Source of the DNA: Streptomyces ruber
GTDB lineage: Bacteria > Actinomycetota > Actinomycetes > Streptomycetales > Streptomycetaceae
NCBI RefSeq assembly: GCF_014648075.1
Contig: NZ_BMQK01000022.1
Span: forward strand, 1 to 64,000
Length of the DNA stretch: 64,000 nucleotides
Direction: 5' to 3'
In this document: positions 39,043-47,982 of the stretch, one piece after another
Position numbering within the stretch: position 1 is the first letter of the stretch
How the letters are laid out: the number at the start of each line of letters is the position of its first letter
The notes under the pieces: generated by a model
Databases searched by the model: none
What the model saw: the letters and a program-made list of their open reading frames with translations, nothing else
Told to the model about the DNA's origin: nothing
Translations under genes and position numbers: made by a program

Positions 39043-40161
39043 ATGAACGCGCACGACAAGGGCTCGGACGCCTCGCGGGGCCCGGACGCCGCGTCCGTGA
39101 CCAACGCGTCTGGCGGCTCCACCTCCGGCAGGTCACCGGCCCCGGAGCCGGGTGCTCCCGGCATATGTGGCCCCGCGACCCGCTCGCCCGACGGCCACGC
39201 CTCGGCGCAATCCCCGACATCGCACGACCGAGCGGCAGACGACCGAGCGGCAGATGATCGACCGGCCGACGCGCCATCGCCGAGCGTCCCGACGGCCACC
39301 GAACGATCAGCCGACGGTCCGGCCTCCGACGCCCTGCCGCCAGTCGACGGTCCGGCCCCTGGCGTCCCGTCATCACCAGCCGACCATCCGACCCCCAGCA
39401 CCTCTCCGAACACCGACGTCCCGGCAATGGACATCCCGGTAATCGACGTCCCGGCCTCCGACGCCCCGTCCCCCCGCGGAACACCGCCGGTCGGCGATGC
39501 CTCCGTCGCCGGGAACGGCGGCATCGCCCGGCTCTCCCTTCCCTCCCAGATCCTTGCCGTGTTCGCGCTGGCGGTGGTCGTGGTGGTGGCCTGTGTACAT
39601 CTCGGGATGGTGTTCCTGCACGTCGCGCCCCCGAACACGATCACCAAGCAGCACGGCCGGGCGGTCGACGCATGGATCTACCCGGAGTTCGAGCAGAACT
39701 GGAAGCTCTTCGCGCCGAACCCGCTGCAGCAGAACATCGCGGTGGAGGCACGCGCCGAGGTGTACACCGCGGACGGCGGCGTCCGCACGACCGGCTGGTA
39801 CGACCTGTCGGCGCTGGACGGCCAGGCCATAGAGGGCAACCTGCTGCCGAGCCACACCCAGCAGAACCAGCTGCGCCGCGCCTTGGACTTCTACGTCGCC
39901 TCGCACGACGAGAAGAACCGGTCGACGGGTTTGCGCGGCGACCTGTCCGAGCAGTACCTGCGCCGCGTCGTCGTCATGCGTCTCGAGCGGGAGGACGCCC
40001 CGGGGCGGGGCGGGACCGTCGAACGTGTCCAGGTGCGCTCCCGTACCACCCCTGTGCCGCCGCCGGAGTGGAGCGAGGAGAAGGTGCCCGACAGGCCCCT
40101 CATACGTGAGCTGCCCTGGTGGACGGTGACCGAGGACGACCGGACGGGGGAGGGCACGTGA
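39043..40161 (+). CDS. DUF5819 family protein
   Basis: The 372-residue product has a long disordered cytosolic N-terminus (about 1-160) rich in Asp, Ala, Pro and Ser with repetitive DRAADD and DVPA units. One membrane helix follows (LAVFALAVVVVVACVHLGMVFLHV), then an outside domain with the family motif EFEQNWKLFAPNPLQQN. Function is unknown. Its stop overlaps the start of the HTTM gene (GTGA), so the two are made together. The ATG at 39043 follows CGGGGCGGA. Confidence 0.85.
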   Translation: MNAHDKGSDASRGPDAASVTNASGGSTSGRSPAPEPGAPGICGPATRSPDGHASAQSPTSHDRAADDRAADDRPADAPSPSVPTATERSADGPASDALPPVDGPAPGVPSSPADHPTPSTSPNTDVPAMDIPVIDVPASDAPSPRGTPPVGDASVAGNGGIARLSLPSQILAVFALAVVVVVACVHLGMVFLHVAPPNTITKQHGRAVDAWIYPEFEQNWKLFAPNPLQQNIAVEARAEVYTADGGVRTTGWYDLSALDGQAIEGNLLPSHTQQNQLRRALDFYVASHDEKNRSTGLRGDLSEQYLRRVVVMRLEREDAPGRGGTVERVQVRSRTTPVPPPEWSEEKVPDRPLIRELPWWTVTEDDRTGEGT

Positions 40162-41426
40162 GGGCGGGCCGGTTCGCCGCCGCGATCGGCCGCGGCATCG
40201 CCCGTGTCACGGACCGTCCGCTGGCGTCGTACCAGACGGCCGTCGTCCGTATCGGGTTCGCGGGGACCTGGCTGTTGTTCCTGCTGCGCGAGTTCCCGCA
40301 CCGGCACGAGATGTACGGGCCCGACGGACCCTGGAGCTGGGACCTCGCCCAGCAGCTCATCGCGGGGAACGGCGCCTTCAGCGTCCTGATGTGGTCGGAC
40401 AGCCGGACCTGGTTCGAGACCGTCTACGCACTCGCCGTGCTGTCCAGCGTCCTGTTGCTCCTGGGCTGGCGCACCCGCACCATGAGCGTGCTCTTCATGG
40501 TCGGCGTCCTCTCGCTGCAGAACCGCAGCGTCTTCATGGGGGACGGCGGGGACAACGTCGTCCACCTGATGGCGATCTACCTCGTCTTCACGCGCTGCGG
40601 CCTGGTCTGGTCCCTGGACGCGCGCCGGGCACGGCGCTCGCGTGCGGCACGCGCGCGTGGGGAGCGGGCCTCACCGGACAGAGCGGGACCCGCCCTGTGG
40701 GCCGTGCTCGGTTTCGCGCTGCTCCTCGTGTCGCTCGCCGGCTGGCTGAGTGCCTGGTGGGCGGGCTTCTTCTGGAGCCTGTGGGCCATACAGGGACTGT
40801 GGTGGTCCGTCGGGCGCCGGGCACCCGGTCATGAACTCCGGTCGCTGCTCGATCTGATCGCCGACGTCGCCCACAACGCGGCTCTCCTGGTGATCATGGC
40901 CGAGACGTGTCTGATCTACGCCACGGCGGGCTGGTACAAGATCCAGGGCTCGCGCTGGCAGGACGGCACCGCGGTCCACTACCCCCTGCACCTCGACTAC
41001 TTCTCGCCCTGGCCGGCCCTGTCCGAGCTGCTGGCGGCCAACGGCATCCTGGTGATGCTGGTGACGTACGGAACGGTGATCGTGCAGGTCGCGTTCCCGT
41101 TCACGCTCTTCAACCGGCGCGTCAAGAACGTCCTGCTGGCGGTGATGATGATCGAGCACGCCGCGATCGCCGTCGTCCTGGGGCTGCCGTTCTTCTCGCT
41201 CGCGATGATCGCCGCCGACGCGGTGTTCCTGCCGACGTCCTTCCTCGGCAGGCTGGGCGCGGGGGCGGCCCGCGCGCGGGAGAGACTGTTCCGGCGCCGT
41301 GACCGGAGGGACGTCGGCAAGGGCGAGGACAGGGGGGTGTCCTGGCCGGGGGCGCGGCGGCCCGGGGCCCCCGGGCCGGCCGAGCCCGCGCACGTAGGCT
41401 TCGCACATGAACGATCCGGTACGTGA
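40158..41426 (+). CDS. HTTM-domain membrane protein (vitamin-K-dependent carboxylase-like)
   Basis: The 422-residue polytopic protein has about eight membrane segments. HTTM features include SLQNRSVFMGDGGDNVVHLMAIYLV and YATAGWYKIQGSRWQDGTAVHYPLHLDYF split over the C-terminal half. The HTTM family is homologous to vertebrate gamma-carboxylase, but bacterial activities are mostly unknown. The GTG at 40158 overlaps the DUF5819 stop, and its own end overlaps the SpoU gene by 20 bases. The C-terminus is basic and cytosolic. Confidence 0.88.
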   Translation: MRAGRFAAAIGRGIARVTDRPLASYQTAVVRIGFAGTWLLFLLREFPHRHEMYGPDGPWSWDLAQQLIAGNGAFSVLMWSDSRTWFETVYALAVLSSVLLLLGWRTRTMSVLFMVGVLSLQNRSVFMGDGGDNVVHLMAIYLVFTRCGLVWSLDARRARRSRAARARGERASPDRAGPALWAVLGFALLLVSLAGWLSAWWAGFFWSLWAIQGLWWSVGRRAPGHELRSLLDLIADVAHNAALLVIMAETCLIYATAGWYKIQGSRWQDGTAVHYPLHLDYFSPWPALSELLAANGILVMLVTYGTVIVQVAFPFTLFNRRVKNVLLAVMMIEHAAIAVVLGLPFFSLAMIAADAVFLPTSFLGRLGAGAARARERLFRRRDRRDVGKGEDRGVSWPGARRPGAPGPAEPAHVGFAHERSGT

Positions 41427-42162
41427 CTGGCGCAGGCTCGCCGGTACCGCCGTCCTGCTCGACGGCTTCCACGCCCTCAAGCACGCGGTGCGCTTCGGGG
41501 CCGAGGTGCCGCTGGCCGTCACGACCGACCGGCGGGCGGCGCTCGCCCTCGCCGACGAACTCGCCCCGGACGTGCGGGACACGCTCGACGGACTGCTGAC
41601 GGAAGTCCCGGAGACCGCGTACGCGACGCTGGTGCCGCGCCCGCATCCCACCGCCGTCGCCGCCCTCGCGGTCCGCCCCTCCAGGGAGGCCGGTCTGCGG
41701 ACACTGGCGCGCACGCCGCGCACCGCACCCGTGGTCGTCCTCGACAACCCGCGCAACCTCGGCAACGCCGGAGCCGTGATCCGGCTCGCGGCGGGCTTCG
41801 GGGCGACCGGGGTGGTCACCACCGGAACGCTCGACCCCTGGCACCCCACCGTCGTACGGGGCGGGGCGGGCCTGCACTTCGCGACCACCGTGGAGCGGCT
41901 GGGCGTGGACGAGCTGCCGCCGGGGCCGGTCTTCGCGCTGGATCCGGAGGGTGCCGACATCCGCGGGGTGGAGATCCCGGACGGCGCCGTGCTCGCCTTC
42001 GGCTCCGAGCGCAGCGGGCTGTCCGCGGAACTCCGGGACCGCACCGACCACCTGGTGTCGCTGCCGATGCGCCCCCAGGTCTCCAGCTACAACCTCGCCA
42101 CCAGCGTGGCCATGACGCTGTTCCACTGGAGCGCCGTCGGGGGCGCACCGCTCGCCTCCTAG
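41407..42162 (+). CDS. SpoU-family RNA 2'-O-methyltransferase
   Basis: The 251-residue SPOUT enzyme transfers methyl from S-adenosylmethionine to ribose 2'-OH of tRNA or rRNA. The three motifs are present: LDNPRNLGNAGAVIRLAAGFGA, LAFGSERSGLS and LPMRPQVSSYNLATSVAMTLF. The target base cannot be read from sequence. The ATG at 41407 lies inside the 3' end of the HTTM gene. Its TAG stop shares a CTAG tetramer with the stop of the convergent paaN. Confidence 0.93.
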   Translation: MNDPVRDWRRLAGTAVLLDGFHALKHAVRFGAEVPLAVTTDRRAALALADELAPDVRDTLDGLLTEVPETAYATLVPRPHPTAVAALAVRPSREAGLRTLARTPRTAPVVVLDNPRNLGNAGAVIRLAAGFGATGVVTTGTLDPWHPTVVRGGAGLHFATTVERLGVDELPPGPVFALDPEGADIRGVEIPDGAVLAFGSERSGLSAELRDRTDHLVSLPMRPQVSSYNLATSVAMTLFHWSAVGGAPLAS

Positions 42163-43853
42163 GCCTGCCGGCGCACCTCGACCACCCGGAAGCGGTTCGC
42201 CACGAACGCTCCGTCGCACAGGGCCGCGTTGGCCGCCGGGTTGCCGCCCGAGCCGTGGAAATCCGAGAACGCGGCCGTCTGGTTGACGTAGACCCCGCCC
42301 GTGAGGTTCAGGGAGAGCTGGGCCGCCTCCTCCAGGCACACCTCCTCGACGTCCCGCTCGACGTCCTGCGAGGTGGTGTACGCGGCGACCGTCATCGCGC
42401 CCTTCTCGCGGATCGTCCGCCGCAGCAGGTCCGCCGCGTCGGCCGCCGAGTCCACCGCGACGGCGAACGAGACCGGCCCGAAGCACTCGCTCATGTAGGC
42501 GGCCTCGTCGTCCGGCTTCGCGCCGTCGAGTTTGACGATCACCGGGGTGCGCACGACCGCCTCCGGGAAGTCGGGGTGGGCGATCTCCCGGGAGGCGAAG
42601 GCGACCTCGCCGAGCCCCGCCGCGGCCTCCAGACGTGCCTTGACGTCCGGGTTCACGATCGCGCCGAGCAGGGCGTTCGCGCGCGTGTCGTCCCCGAGCA
42701 GGGCGTCCACCGCCTTCGCGAGGCCGGCGACGACCTCGTCGTACGTCTTGGGGCCCTCGTTCGTGGTGATGCCGTCGCGGGGGATCAGCAGGTTCTGCGG
42801 GGTGGTGCACATCTGGCCGCTGTACAGGGACAGCGAGAAGGCCAGGTTGGCGAGCATGCCCCGGTAGTCGTCGGTCGACTCCACGAGCACCGTGTTGACG
42901 CCGGCCTTCTCCGTGTACACCTGCGCCTGGCGGGCGTTCGCCTCCAGCCAGTCGCCGAAGGCGGTCGAGCCCGTGTAGTCGATGATCCGGATCTCCGGGC
43001 GCACGGCGAGCGTCCTGGCGATGCCCTCACCGGGCCGCTCGGCGGCCAGCGCCACCAGGTTCGGGTCGAAGCCCGCCTCGGTGAGCACCTCGCGCGCGAT
43101 GCGCACGGTGAGCGCGAGCGGCAGTACCGCGCGCGGGTGGGGCTTCACCAGCACCGCGTTCCCGGTGGCCAGGGAGGCGAAGAGGCCCGGGTAGCCGTTC
43201 CACGTGGGGAAGGTATTGCAGCCGATGAGCAGGGCGATACCGCGGGGGACGGGCTTGAACTCCTTGGTCAGCACCAGCGGGTCGCGCTTGCCCTGAGGCT
43301 TGGTCCACTCGGCGGTGGCGGGGGTGCGGACCTGCTCGAAGTAGGCGTACGCCACCGCCTCGAGACCGCGGTCCTGCGCGTGCGGGCCGCCCGCCTGGAA
43401 CGCCATCAGGTACGCCTGGCCGCTGGTGTGCATGACCGCGTGCGCGAGCTCGTGCGTACGGTCGCCGATCCGCCCGAGGATCTCCAGGCAGACCGCGGCG
43501 CGCAGCTCCGGGCCCGCGTCGCGCCACGCGGCCTGTCCCGCGCGCATGGCGGGGAGCAGCACGTCGACGTCCGCGTGCGGGTACGTGACGCCCAGCTCGA
43601 TGCCGTACGGCGACACCTCGCCGCCGACCCAGTCGTCCGTGCCCGGCTGGCCGAGGTCGAGACGGGTGCCCAGGAGGGCGTCGAAGGCCGCCTTGCCGTC
43701 CGCGACGCTCAGGCTGCCGTTCTCGCCGTACGCCTTGGCGTGCTCGGGGTGCGGGGACCAGTACGCGCGCGTGCGGACGGCTTCCAGGGCCTGGTCGAGG
43801 GTGGGCCGGTGGGTGGCGATGAGTTCGTGGTCGGTGAGTTCGGTGGTGGCCAT
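42159..43853 (-). CDS. paaN: Phenylacetic acid degradation aldehyde dehydrogenase PaaN
   Basis: The 564-residue aldehyde dehydrogenase family protein has NAD-binding region GIALLIGCNTFPTWNGYPGL and VLVKPHPRAV, and the catalytic Cys in SLYSGQMCTTPQN. Unlike PaaZ it has no fused MaoC hydratase domain, so it would cover only the semialdehyde oxidation step after ring opening. The ATG at 43853 follows GAGGAG. It is divergent from paaH across a shared operator. Confidence 0.93.
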   Translation of the reverse strand: MATTELTDHELIATHRPTLDQALEAVRTRAYWSPHPEHAKAYGENGSLSVADGKAAFDALLGTRLDLGQPGTDDWVGGEVSPYGIELGVTYPHADVDVLLPAMRAGQAAWRDAGPELRAAVCLEILGRIGDRTHELAHAVMHTSGQAYLMAFQAGGPHAQDRGLEAVAYAYFEQVRTPATAEWTKPQGKRDPLVLTKEFKPVPRGIALLIGCNTFPTWNGYPGLFASLATGNAVLVKPHPRAVLPLALTVRIAREVLTEAGFDPNLVALAAERPGEGIARTLAVRPEIRIIDYTGSTAFGDWLEANARQAQVYTEKAGVNTVLVESTDDYRGMLANLAFSLSLYSGQMCTTPQNLLIPRDGITTNEGPKTYDEVVAGLAKAVDALLGDDTRANALLGAIVNPDVKARLEAAAGLGEVAFASREIAHPDFPEAVVRTPVIVKLDGAKPDDEAAYMSECFGPVSFAVAVDSAADAADLLRRTIREKGAMTVAAYTTSQDVERDVEEVCLEEAAQLSLNLTGGVYVNQTAAFSDFHGSGGNPAANAALCDGAFVANRFRVVEVRRQA

Positions 43854-43940
43854 ACGGACCAACTCCTCGTCTCATGAGCTCTCCGTCGAACTCATGACTG
43901 GGCGGAAACCGGGACGGGAACGGGCGACGGGGTTAGAGTA

Positions 43941-43954
43941 ACCGAACGATCGGT
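43941..43954. promoter_or_regulatory. Predicted TetR/PaaR operator between paaN and paaH
   Basis: ACCGAACGATCGGT fits ACCG-N2-CG-N2-CGGT and is followed by CGGT, a repeated half-site. The site is 57 bases before paaH and 88 before paaN, so one repressor could control both. A perfect DnaA box (TGTGGACAA, 43979-43987) follows. Confidence 0.7.
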
Positions 43955-44010
43955 CGGTACAAGGGGGTCCGCCGCATCTGTGGACAATGTCGTGCGGGAG
44001 GATCGCGCAC

Positions 44011-45525
44011 ATGACAGCACTCGACCTCAGCAGCCCCGTTGCCGTCGTCGGCACGGGCACCATGGGCCAGGGCATCGCCCAGGTCGCGCTGGTCGCGGGA
44101 AACCCCGTACGGCTGTACGACGCCGTTCCCGGCCGCGCGCGTGAGGCGGCCGAGGCGATCGGGGCCCGCCTCGACCGGCTCGTCGAGAAGGAGCGGCTCA
44201 CCGGCGCCGACCGGGACGCGGCACGGGCCCGGCTGCACCCCGCCGACGGCCTCGCCGAACTCGCGGACTGCGGCATCGTCGTCGAGGCGGTGCTCGAGCG
44301 TCTCGACGTGAAGCAGGAGCTCTTCCGCGAGCTGGAGGACGTCGTCGCCGAGGACTGCCTGCTCGCCACCAACACCTCGTCCCTGTCCGTCACGGCCATC
44401 GGCGGCGTCCTGCGCCACCCGGGCCGGTTCGTCGGGCTCCACTTCTTCAACCCGGCACCGCTGCTGCCGCTCGTCGAGGTGGTCTCCGGGTTCGCGACCG
44501 ACGTCACCTCGGCCACGCGCGCGTACGAGACGGCCCGTGCCTGGGGCAAGGCCCCGGTGGCCTGTGCGGACACGCCCGGGTTCATCGTCAACCGCATCGC
44601 ACGGCCGTTCTACGCCGAGGCCTTCGCGGTGTACGAGGCGCAGGCCGCCGACCCGGCCACCATCGACGCGGTGCTGCGGGAGTCGGGCGGCTTCCGGATG
44701 GGCGCCTTCGAACTGACCGACCTGATCGGGCAGGACGTCAACGAGGCGGTCACCCACTCAGTGTGGGAGGCGTTCTTCCGGGACGTGCGCTTCGCGCCCT
44801 CGCTGGCACAGCGGCGGCTCGTCGAGTCCGGCCGCCACGGCCGCAAGACCGGCCGGGGCTGGTACGACCACGCGGACGGCGCCGAGCGCCCCGAGCCGAA
44901 CACCGCGGAGGCGGCCCAGGCACCCGCGTACGTCGTCGCCGAGGGCGATCTGGGCCCGGCCTCCGAGGTGCTCGCGCTGATCCGTGAGGCGGGCATCCCC
45001 GTCCGCGAGGAGGACGAGGACCACGGCACGCGTCTCGTGCTGCCGAGCGGTGGCCAGCTGGTCCTCGCCGACGGGCAGACCTCGGTGGAGTTCCGGGACG
45101 TCGTCTACTTCGACCTGGCGCTCGACTACCGCAGGGCCGGCCGCATCGCCCTGTCCGCCTCCCAGGACACCTCACCGCGCACCCTCTCCGAGGCCGTCGG
45201 GCTGTTCCAGGCGCTCGGCAAGGACGTCAGCGTCATCGGTGACGTGCCCGGCATGATCGTGGCCCGCACGGTGGCCCGCATTATTGACCTCGCGCACGAC
45301 GCCGTCGCCAAGGGCGTGGCCACCGAGGAGGACGTAGACACGGCCATGTGCCTGGGCGTCAGCTACCCCCTCGGGCCGTTCGAGTGGAGCCGGAAGCTCG
45401 GCCGGGGCTGGGCGTACGACCTACTGGACGAACTGCACCTGCGCGACCCGTCGGGGCGCTACGCGCCGTCCCTCGCGCTCTACCGCCACGCGTACGCCTC
45501 CGAGAAGCGGGAGGGCACCGCATGA
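44011..45525 (+). CDS. paaH: 3-hydroxyacyl-CoA dehydrogenase PaaH
   Basis: The 504-residue NAD-dependent enzyme oxidises 3-hydroxyadipyl-CoA in the lower phenylacetate pathway. The Rossmann loop is VVGTGTMGQG (about 12-21), with NTSSLSVTAI, GLHFFNPAPLLPLVEVV and ADTPGFIVNRI typical of the family. A second C-terminal domain (about 400-500) repeats the fold, giving the long PaaH/PaaC form. The ATG at 44011 follows GGGAGGA. Its stop overlaps the TetR gene (ATGA). Confidence 0.93.
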   Translation: MTALDLSSPVAVVGTGTMGQGIAQVALVAGNPVRLYDAVPGRAREAAEAIGARLDRLVEKERLTGADRDAARARLHPADGLAELADCGIVVEAVLERLDVKQELFRELEDVVAEDCLLATNTSSLSVTAIGGVLRHPGRFVGLHFFNPAPLLPLVEVVSGFATDVTSATRAYETARAWGKAPVACADTPGFIVNRIARPFYAEAFAVYEAQAADPATIDAVLRESGGFRMGAFELTDLIGQDVNEAVTHSVWEAFFRDVRFAPSLAQRRLVESGRHGRKTGRGWYDHADGAERPEPNTAEAAQAPAYVVAEGDLGPASEVLALIREAGIPVREEDEDHGTRLVLPSGGQLVLADGQTSVEFRDVVYFDLALDYRRAGRIALSASQDTSPRTLSEAVGLFQALGKDVSVIGDVPGMIVARTVARIIDLAHDAVAKGVATEEDVDTAMCLGVSYPLGPFEWSRKLGRGWAYDLLDELHLRDPSGRYAPSLALYRHAYASEKREGTA

Positions 45526-46112
45526 CCACCGCCAAGCGCGACACGTACACCCCGGAGACACTGCTCTCCGTCGCCGTCCGGGTCTTCAACGAACGCGGCT
45601 ACGACGGCACGTCCATGGAGCACCTCTCCAAGGCCGCCGGAATCTCGAAGTCGTCGATCTACCACCATGTCGCGGGCAAGGAGGAGTTGCTGCGCCGCGC
45701 CGTCAGCAGAGCGCTCGACGGGCTCTTCGGAATTCTGGACGAGGAGCACGCGCGCGTGGGGCGCGCCGTGGAGCGCCTGGAGTACGTGGTGCGGCGCATG
45801 GTCGAGGTGCTGACCGCCGAACTGCCCTACGTGACACTGCTGCTGCGGGTCCGGGGCAACACCGGCACCGAACGGTGGGCGCTAGAGCGGCGGCGCGAGT
45901 TCGACCACCGGGTCGCCGAGCTGCTGCAGGCCGCGGCCGACGACGGGGACGTGCGCGCCGACGTGGAGGTACGGCTCGCCACCCGGCTGGTCTTCGGAAT
46001 GATCAACTCGATCGTCGAGTGGTACCGGCCGGACGGGCGGGGCATGGGCGAGCGGGAGGTCGCCGACGCCGTCGTCCGGCTGGTGTCCGGGGGGCTGCGC
46101 GCGGAGCGCTGA
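45522..46112 (+). CDS. paaR: TetR-family regulator, probable PaaR
   Basis: The 196-residue product has an N-terminal TetR HTH (about 12-55: LLSVAVRVFNERGYDGTSMEHLSKAAGISKSSIYHHV split) and an all-helical ligand domain. It is translationally coupled to paaH and convergent with the Lrp gene. Place and the shared palindromes at paaA and paaN/paaH make it the likely repressor of the locus, with phenylacetyl-CoA the expected inducer by analogy. The symbol is inferred. Confidence 0.82.
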   Translation: MTTAKRDTYTPETLLSVAVRVFNERGYDGTSMEHLSKAAGISKSSIYHHVAGKEELLRRAVSRALDGLFGILDEEHARVGRAVERLEYVVRRMVEVLTAELPYVTLLLRVRGNTGTERWALERRREFDHRVAELLQAAADDGDVRADVEVRLATRLVFGMINSIVEWYRPDGRGMGEREVADAVVRLVSGGLRAER

Positions 46113-46134
46113 GACGGAGGAGGAACGTACCCGC

Positions 46135-46665
46135 TCATCCCTGGCGGCCGGGAGTCTCGCCCGGCCGGCCCTCGGGCTCCAGGTCCTCCTCCTCGAAGAC
46201 CAGCAGTGTGCGTGTGCTGAGCACTTCGGGAATGGCCTGGAGTCTGGTGAGCACCAGCTCGCGCAGTGCTCTGTTGTCCGGGGTGTGCACCAGCAGCAGC
46301 ACGTCGAAGTCGCCGCCCACCAGGGCGATGTGGGAGGCCCCCGGCAGCACCCTCAGCCGCTCGCGGACCGTGCGCCAGGAATTCTGGACAATCTTCAGGG
46401 TGATGTACGCGGAGGTGCCTTGACCCGCGCGCTCATGGTCGACACGGGCGCCGAACCCGCGGATCACGCCGTCCTCGACGAGGCGGTTGATCCGCGCGTA
46501 GGCGTTGGCGCGCGAGACATGGACGCGCTCGGCGACGGACCGTATCGAGGCGCGGCCGTCCCCCTGGAGTATCTGCAGGATGTCCCGGTCGATCGCGTCC
46601 AGCGGGCGCGGGGGCGGCAGGGGCGGGACGGGCTCCGGTGACTCGGCCATTTGTTCAGGTGTCAT
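46135..46665 (-). CDS. bkdR: Lrp/AsnC-family regulator (BkdR-like)
   Basis: The 176-residue product has an N-terminal winged HTH (LDAIDRDILQILQGDGRASI and VAERVHVSRANAYARINRL) and a C-terminal RAM ligand domain (GGDFDVLLLVHTPDNRAL). The acidic tail is longer than usual. The ATG at 46665 follows GGGAGG. It is divergent from the branched-chain dehydrogenase genes, the standard place for BkdR, which responds to branched-chain amino or keto acids. The symbol is inferred from this context. Confidence 0.85.
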   Translation of the reverse strand: MTPEQMAESPEPVPPLPPPRPLDAIDRDILQILQGDGRASIRSVAERVHVSRANAYARINRLVEDGVIRGFGARVDHERAGQGTSAYITLKIVQNSWRTVRERLRVLPGASHIALVGGDFDVLLLVHTPDNRALRELVLTRLQAIPEVLSTRTLLVFEEEDLEPEGRPGETPGRQG

Positions 46666-46705
46666 GTCCCCCCGCCTCCCTACCATGGACGTACTGCGTC
46701 CATCA

Positions 46706-46737
46706 CAGGCTGTGGAGAACCGTTTGTCCACAGCCTG
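46706..46737. promoter_or_regulatory. DnaA-box inverted repeat in the bkd control region
   Basis: CAGGCTGTGGA (46706-46716) and TCCACAGCCTG (46727-46737) form 11-bp arms. The right arm includes a perfect TTGTCCACA box (46724-46732); the left reads TGTGGAGAA. It sits about 40 bases before the bkdR start. Confidence 0.5.
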
Positions 46738-46766
46738 ACAGTGCCTGTAGCCAAAATGTGCCGACG

Positions 46767-46780
46767 ACCGAACAATCGGT
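46767..46780. promoter_or_regulatory. One-mismatch PaaR-like palindrome before bkdA
   Basis: ACCGAACAATCGGT differs by one central base from the site at 43941-43954. It lies 60 bases before bkdA. It may be a cross-regulation site or chance similarity. Confidence 0.4.
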
Positions 46781-46839
46781 AGGGAGGCGCATCGCATCCG
46801 GCGCGCCAGACGAAGCCGCTCCCACGAGGAGGTGCCGTC

Positions 46840-47982
46840 ATGACGGTCACGGAGCAGCGGGGGGCCCACCGGCCCGCGCCGCCGTCCGCCTGGCAGCCCC
46901 GTACGGACCCCGCGCCGCTCCTGCCCGACGCGCGCCCGTACCGCGTCCTGGGCACCGACGCGGCCGCCGAGGCGGATCCCGCCCTGCTGCGCCGGCTGTA
47001 CGCGGAGCTGGTGCGCGGCCGCCGCTACAACGCGCAGGCGACCGCCCTGACCAAGCAGGGCCGGCTCGCCGTCTACCCCTCCAGCACCGGCCAGGAGGCC
47101 TGCGAGGTGGCCGCCGCGCTCGCGCTCGCGGAGCAGGACTGGCTCTTCCCGAGCTACCGCGACACGCTCGCCGTCGTGGCGCGCGGCGTGGACCCGGTCG
47201 AGGCCCTCACCCTCCTGCGCGGCGACTGGCACACCGGCTACGACCCGTACGAGCACCGCGTCGCGCCGCTCAGCACACCGCTCGCGACCCAGTTGCCGCA
47301 CGCCGTCGGGCTCGCGCACGCCGCGCGGCTGAAGGGCGACGACGTGGTCGCGCTCGCGCTCGTCGGCGACGGCGGCACCAGTGAGGGCGACTTCCACGAG
47401 GCGCTGAACTTCGCGGCCGTGTGGCGCGCCCCGGTCGTCTTCCTCGTCCAGAACAACGGCTTCGCGATCTCCGTCCCGCTGGACAAGCAGACCGCCGCCC
47501 CCTCCCTGGCCCACAAGGCCGTCGGCTACGGGATGCCGGGCCGCCTGGTGGACGGCAACGACGCGGCCGCCGTGCATCAGGTCCTGACCGAGGCGCTGGC
47601 CCACGCGCGCGCGGGCGGCGGTCCGACGCTGATCGAGGCCGTGACCTACCGCGTCGACGCCCACACCAACGCCGACGACGCGACGCGCTACCGGGGCGAC
47701 GCCGAGGTGGAGGCCTGGCGTGCGTACGACCCCGTGGCGCTCCTGGAACGGGAGCTGACCGCGCGCGGACTCCTCGACGAGGACGGGATACGGGCCGCGC
47801 GCGAGGACGCCGAGTCGATGGCCGCGGACCTGCGCGAGCGCATGCACCAGGACCCGGTGCTCGACCCCATGGACCTGTTCGCCCACGTGTACGCCGAGCC
47901 GACCCCCCAGCTCGTCGAGCAGCGGGACCAGGTACGGGCCGAGCTGGCGGCCGAGGCCGAGTCGGCGGGGGCGGGCCGATGA
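46840..47982 (+). CDS. bkdA: Branched-chain 2-oxoacid dehydrogenase E1 alpha subunit
   Basis: The 380-residue thiamine-diphosphate enzyme subunit decarboxylates branched 2-oxoacids from Val, Leu and Ile, feeding branched fatty acid starters and polyketide precursors. The cofactor motif GDGGTSEGDFHEALNFAAVW ends in NN, and YPSSTGQEACEV and FPSYRDTLAVVARG are family segments. The ATG at 46840 follows GAGGAGG. Its stop overlaps the E1 beta start (ATGA). No E3 gene is adjacent. Confidence 0.95.
   Translation: MTVTEQRGAHRPAPPSAWQPRTDPAPLLPDARPYRVLGTDAAAEADPALLRRLYAELVRGRRYNAQATALTKQGRLAVYPSSTGQEACEVAAALALAEQDWLFPSYRDTLAVVARGVDPVEALTLLRGDWHTGYDPYEHRVAPLSTPLATQLPHAVGLAHAARLKGDDVVALALVGDGGTSEGDFHEALNFAAVWRAPVVFLVQNNGFAISVPLDKQTAAPSLAHKAVGYGMPGRLVDGNDAAAVHQVLTEALAHARAGGGPTLIEAVTYRVDAHTNADDATRYRGDAEVEAWRAYDPVALLERELTARGLLDEDGIRAAREDAESMAADLRERMHQDPVLDPMDLFAHVYAEPTPQLVEQRDQVRAELAAEAESAGAGR

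Noticed and set aside
42159..43853. Bifunctional PaaZ (aldehyde dehydrogenase plus MaoC hydratase)
   Set aside because: The protein lacks a C-terminal MaoC domain, so the single-domain PaaN name fits better.
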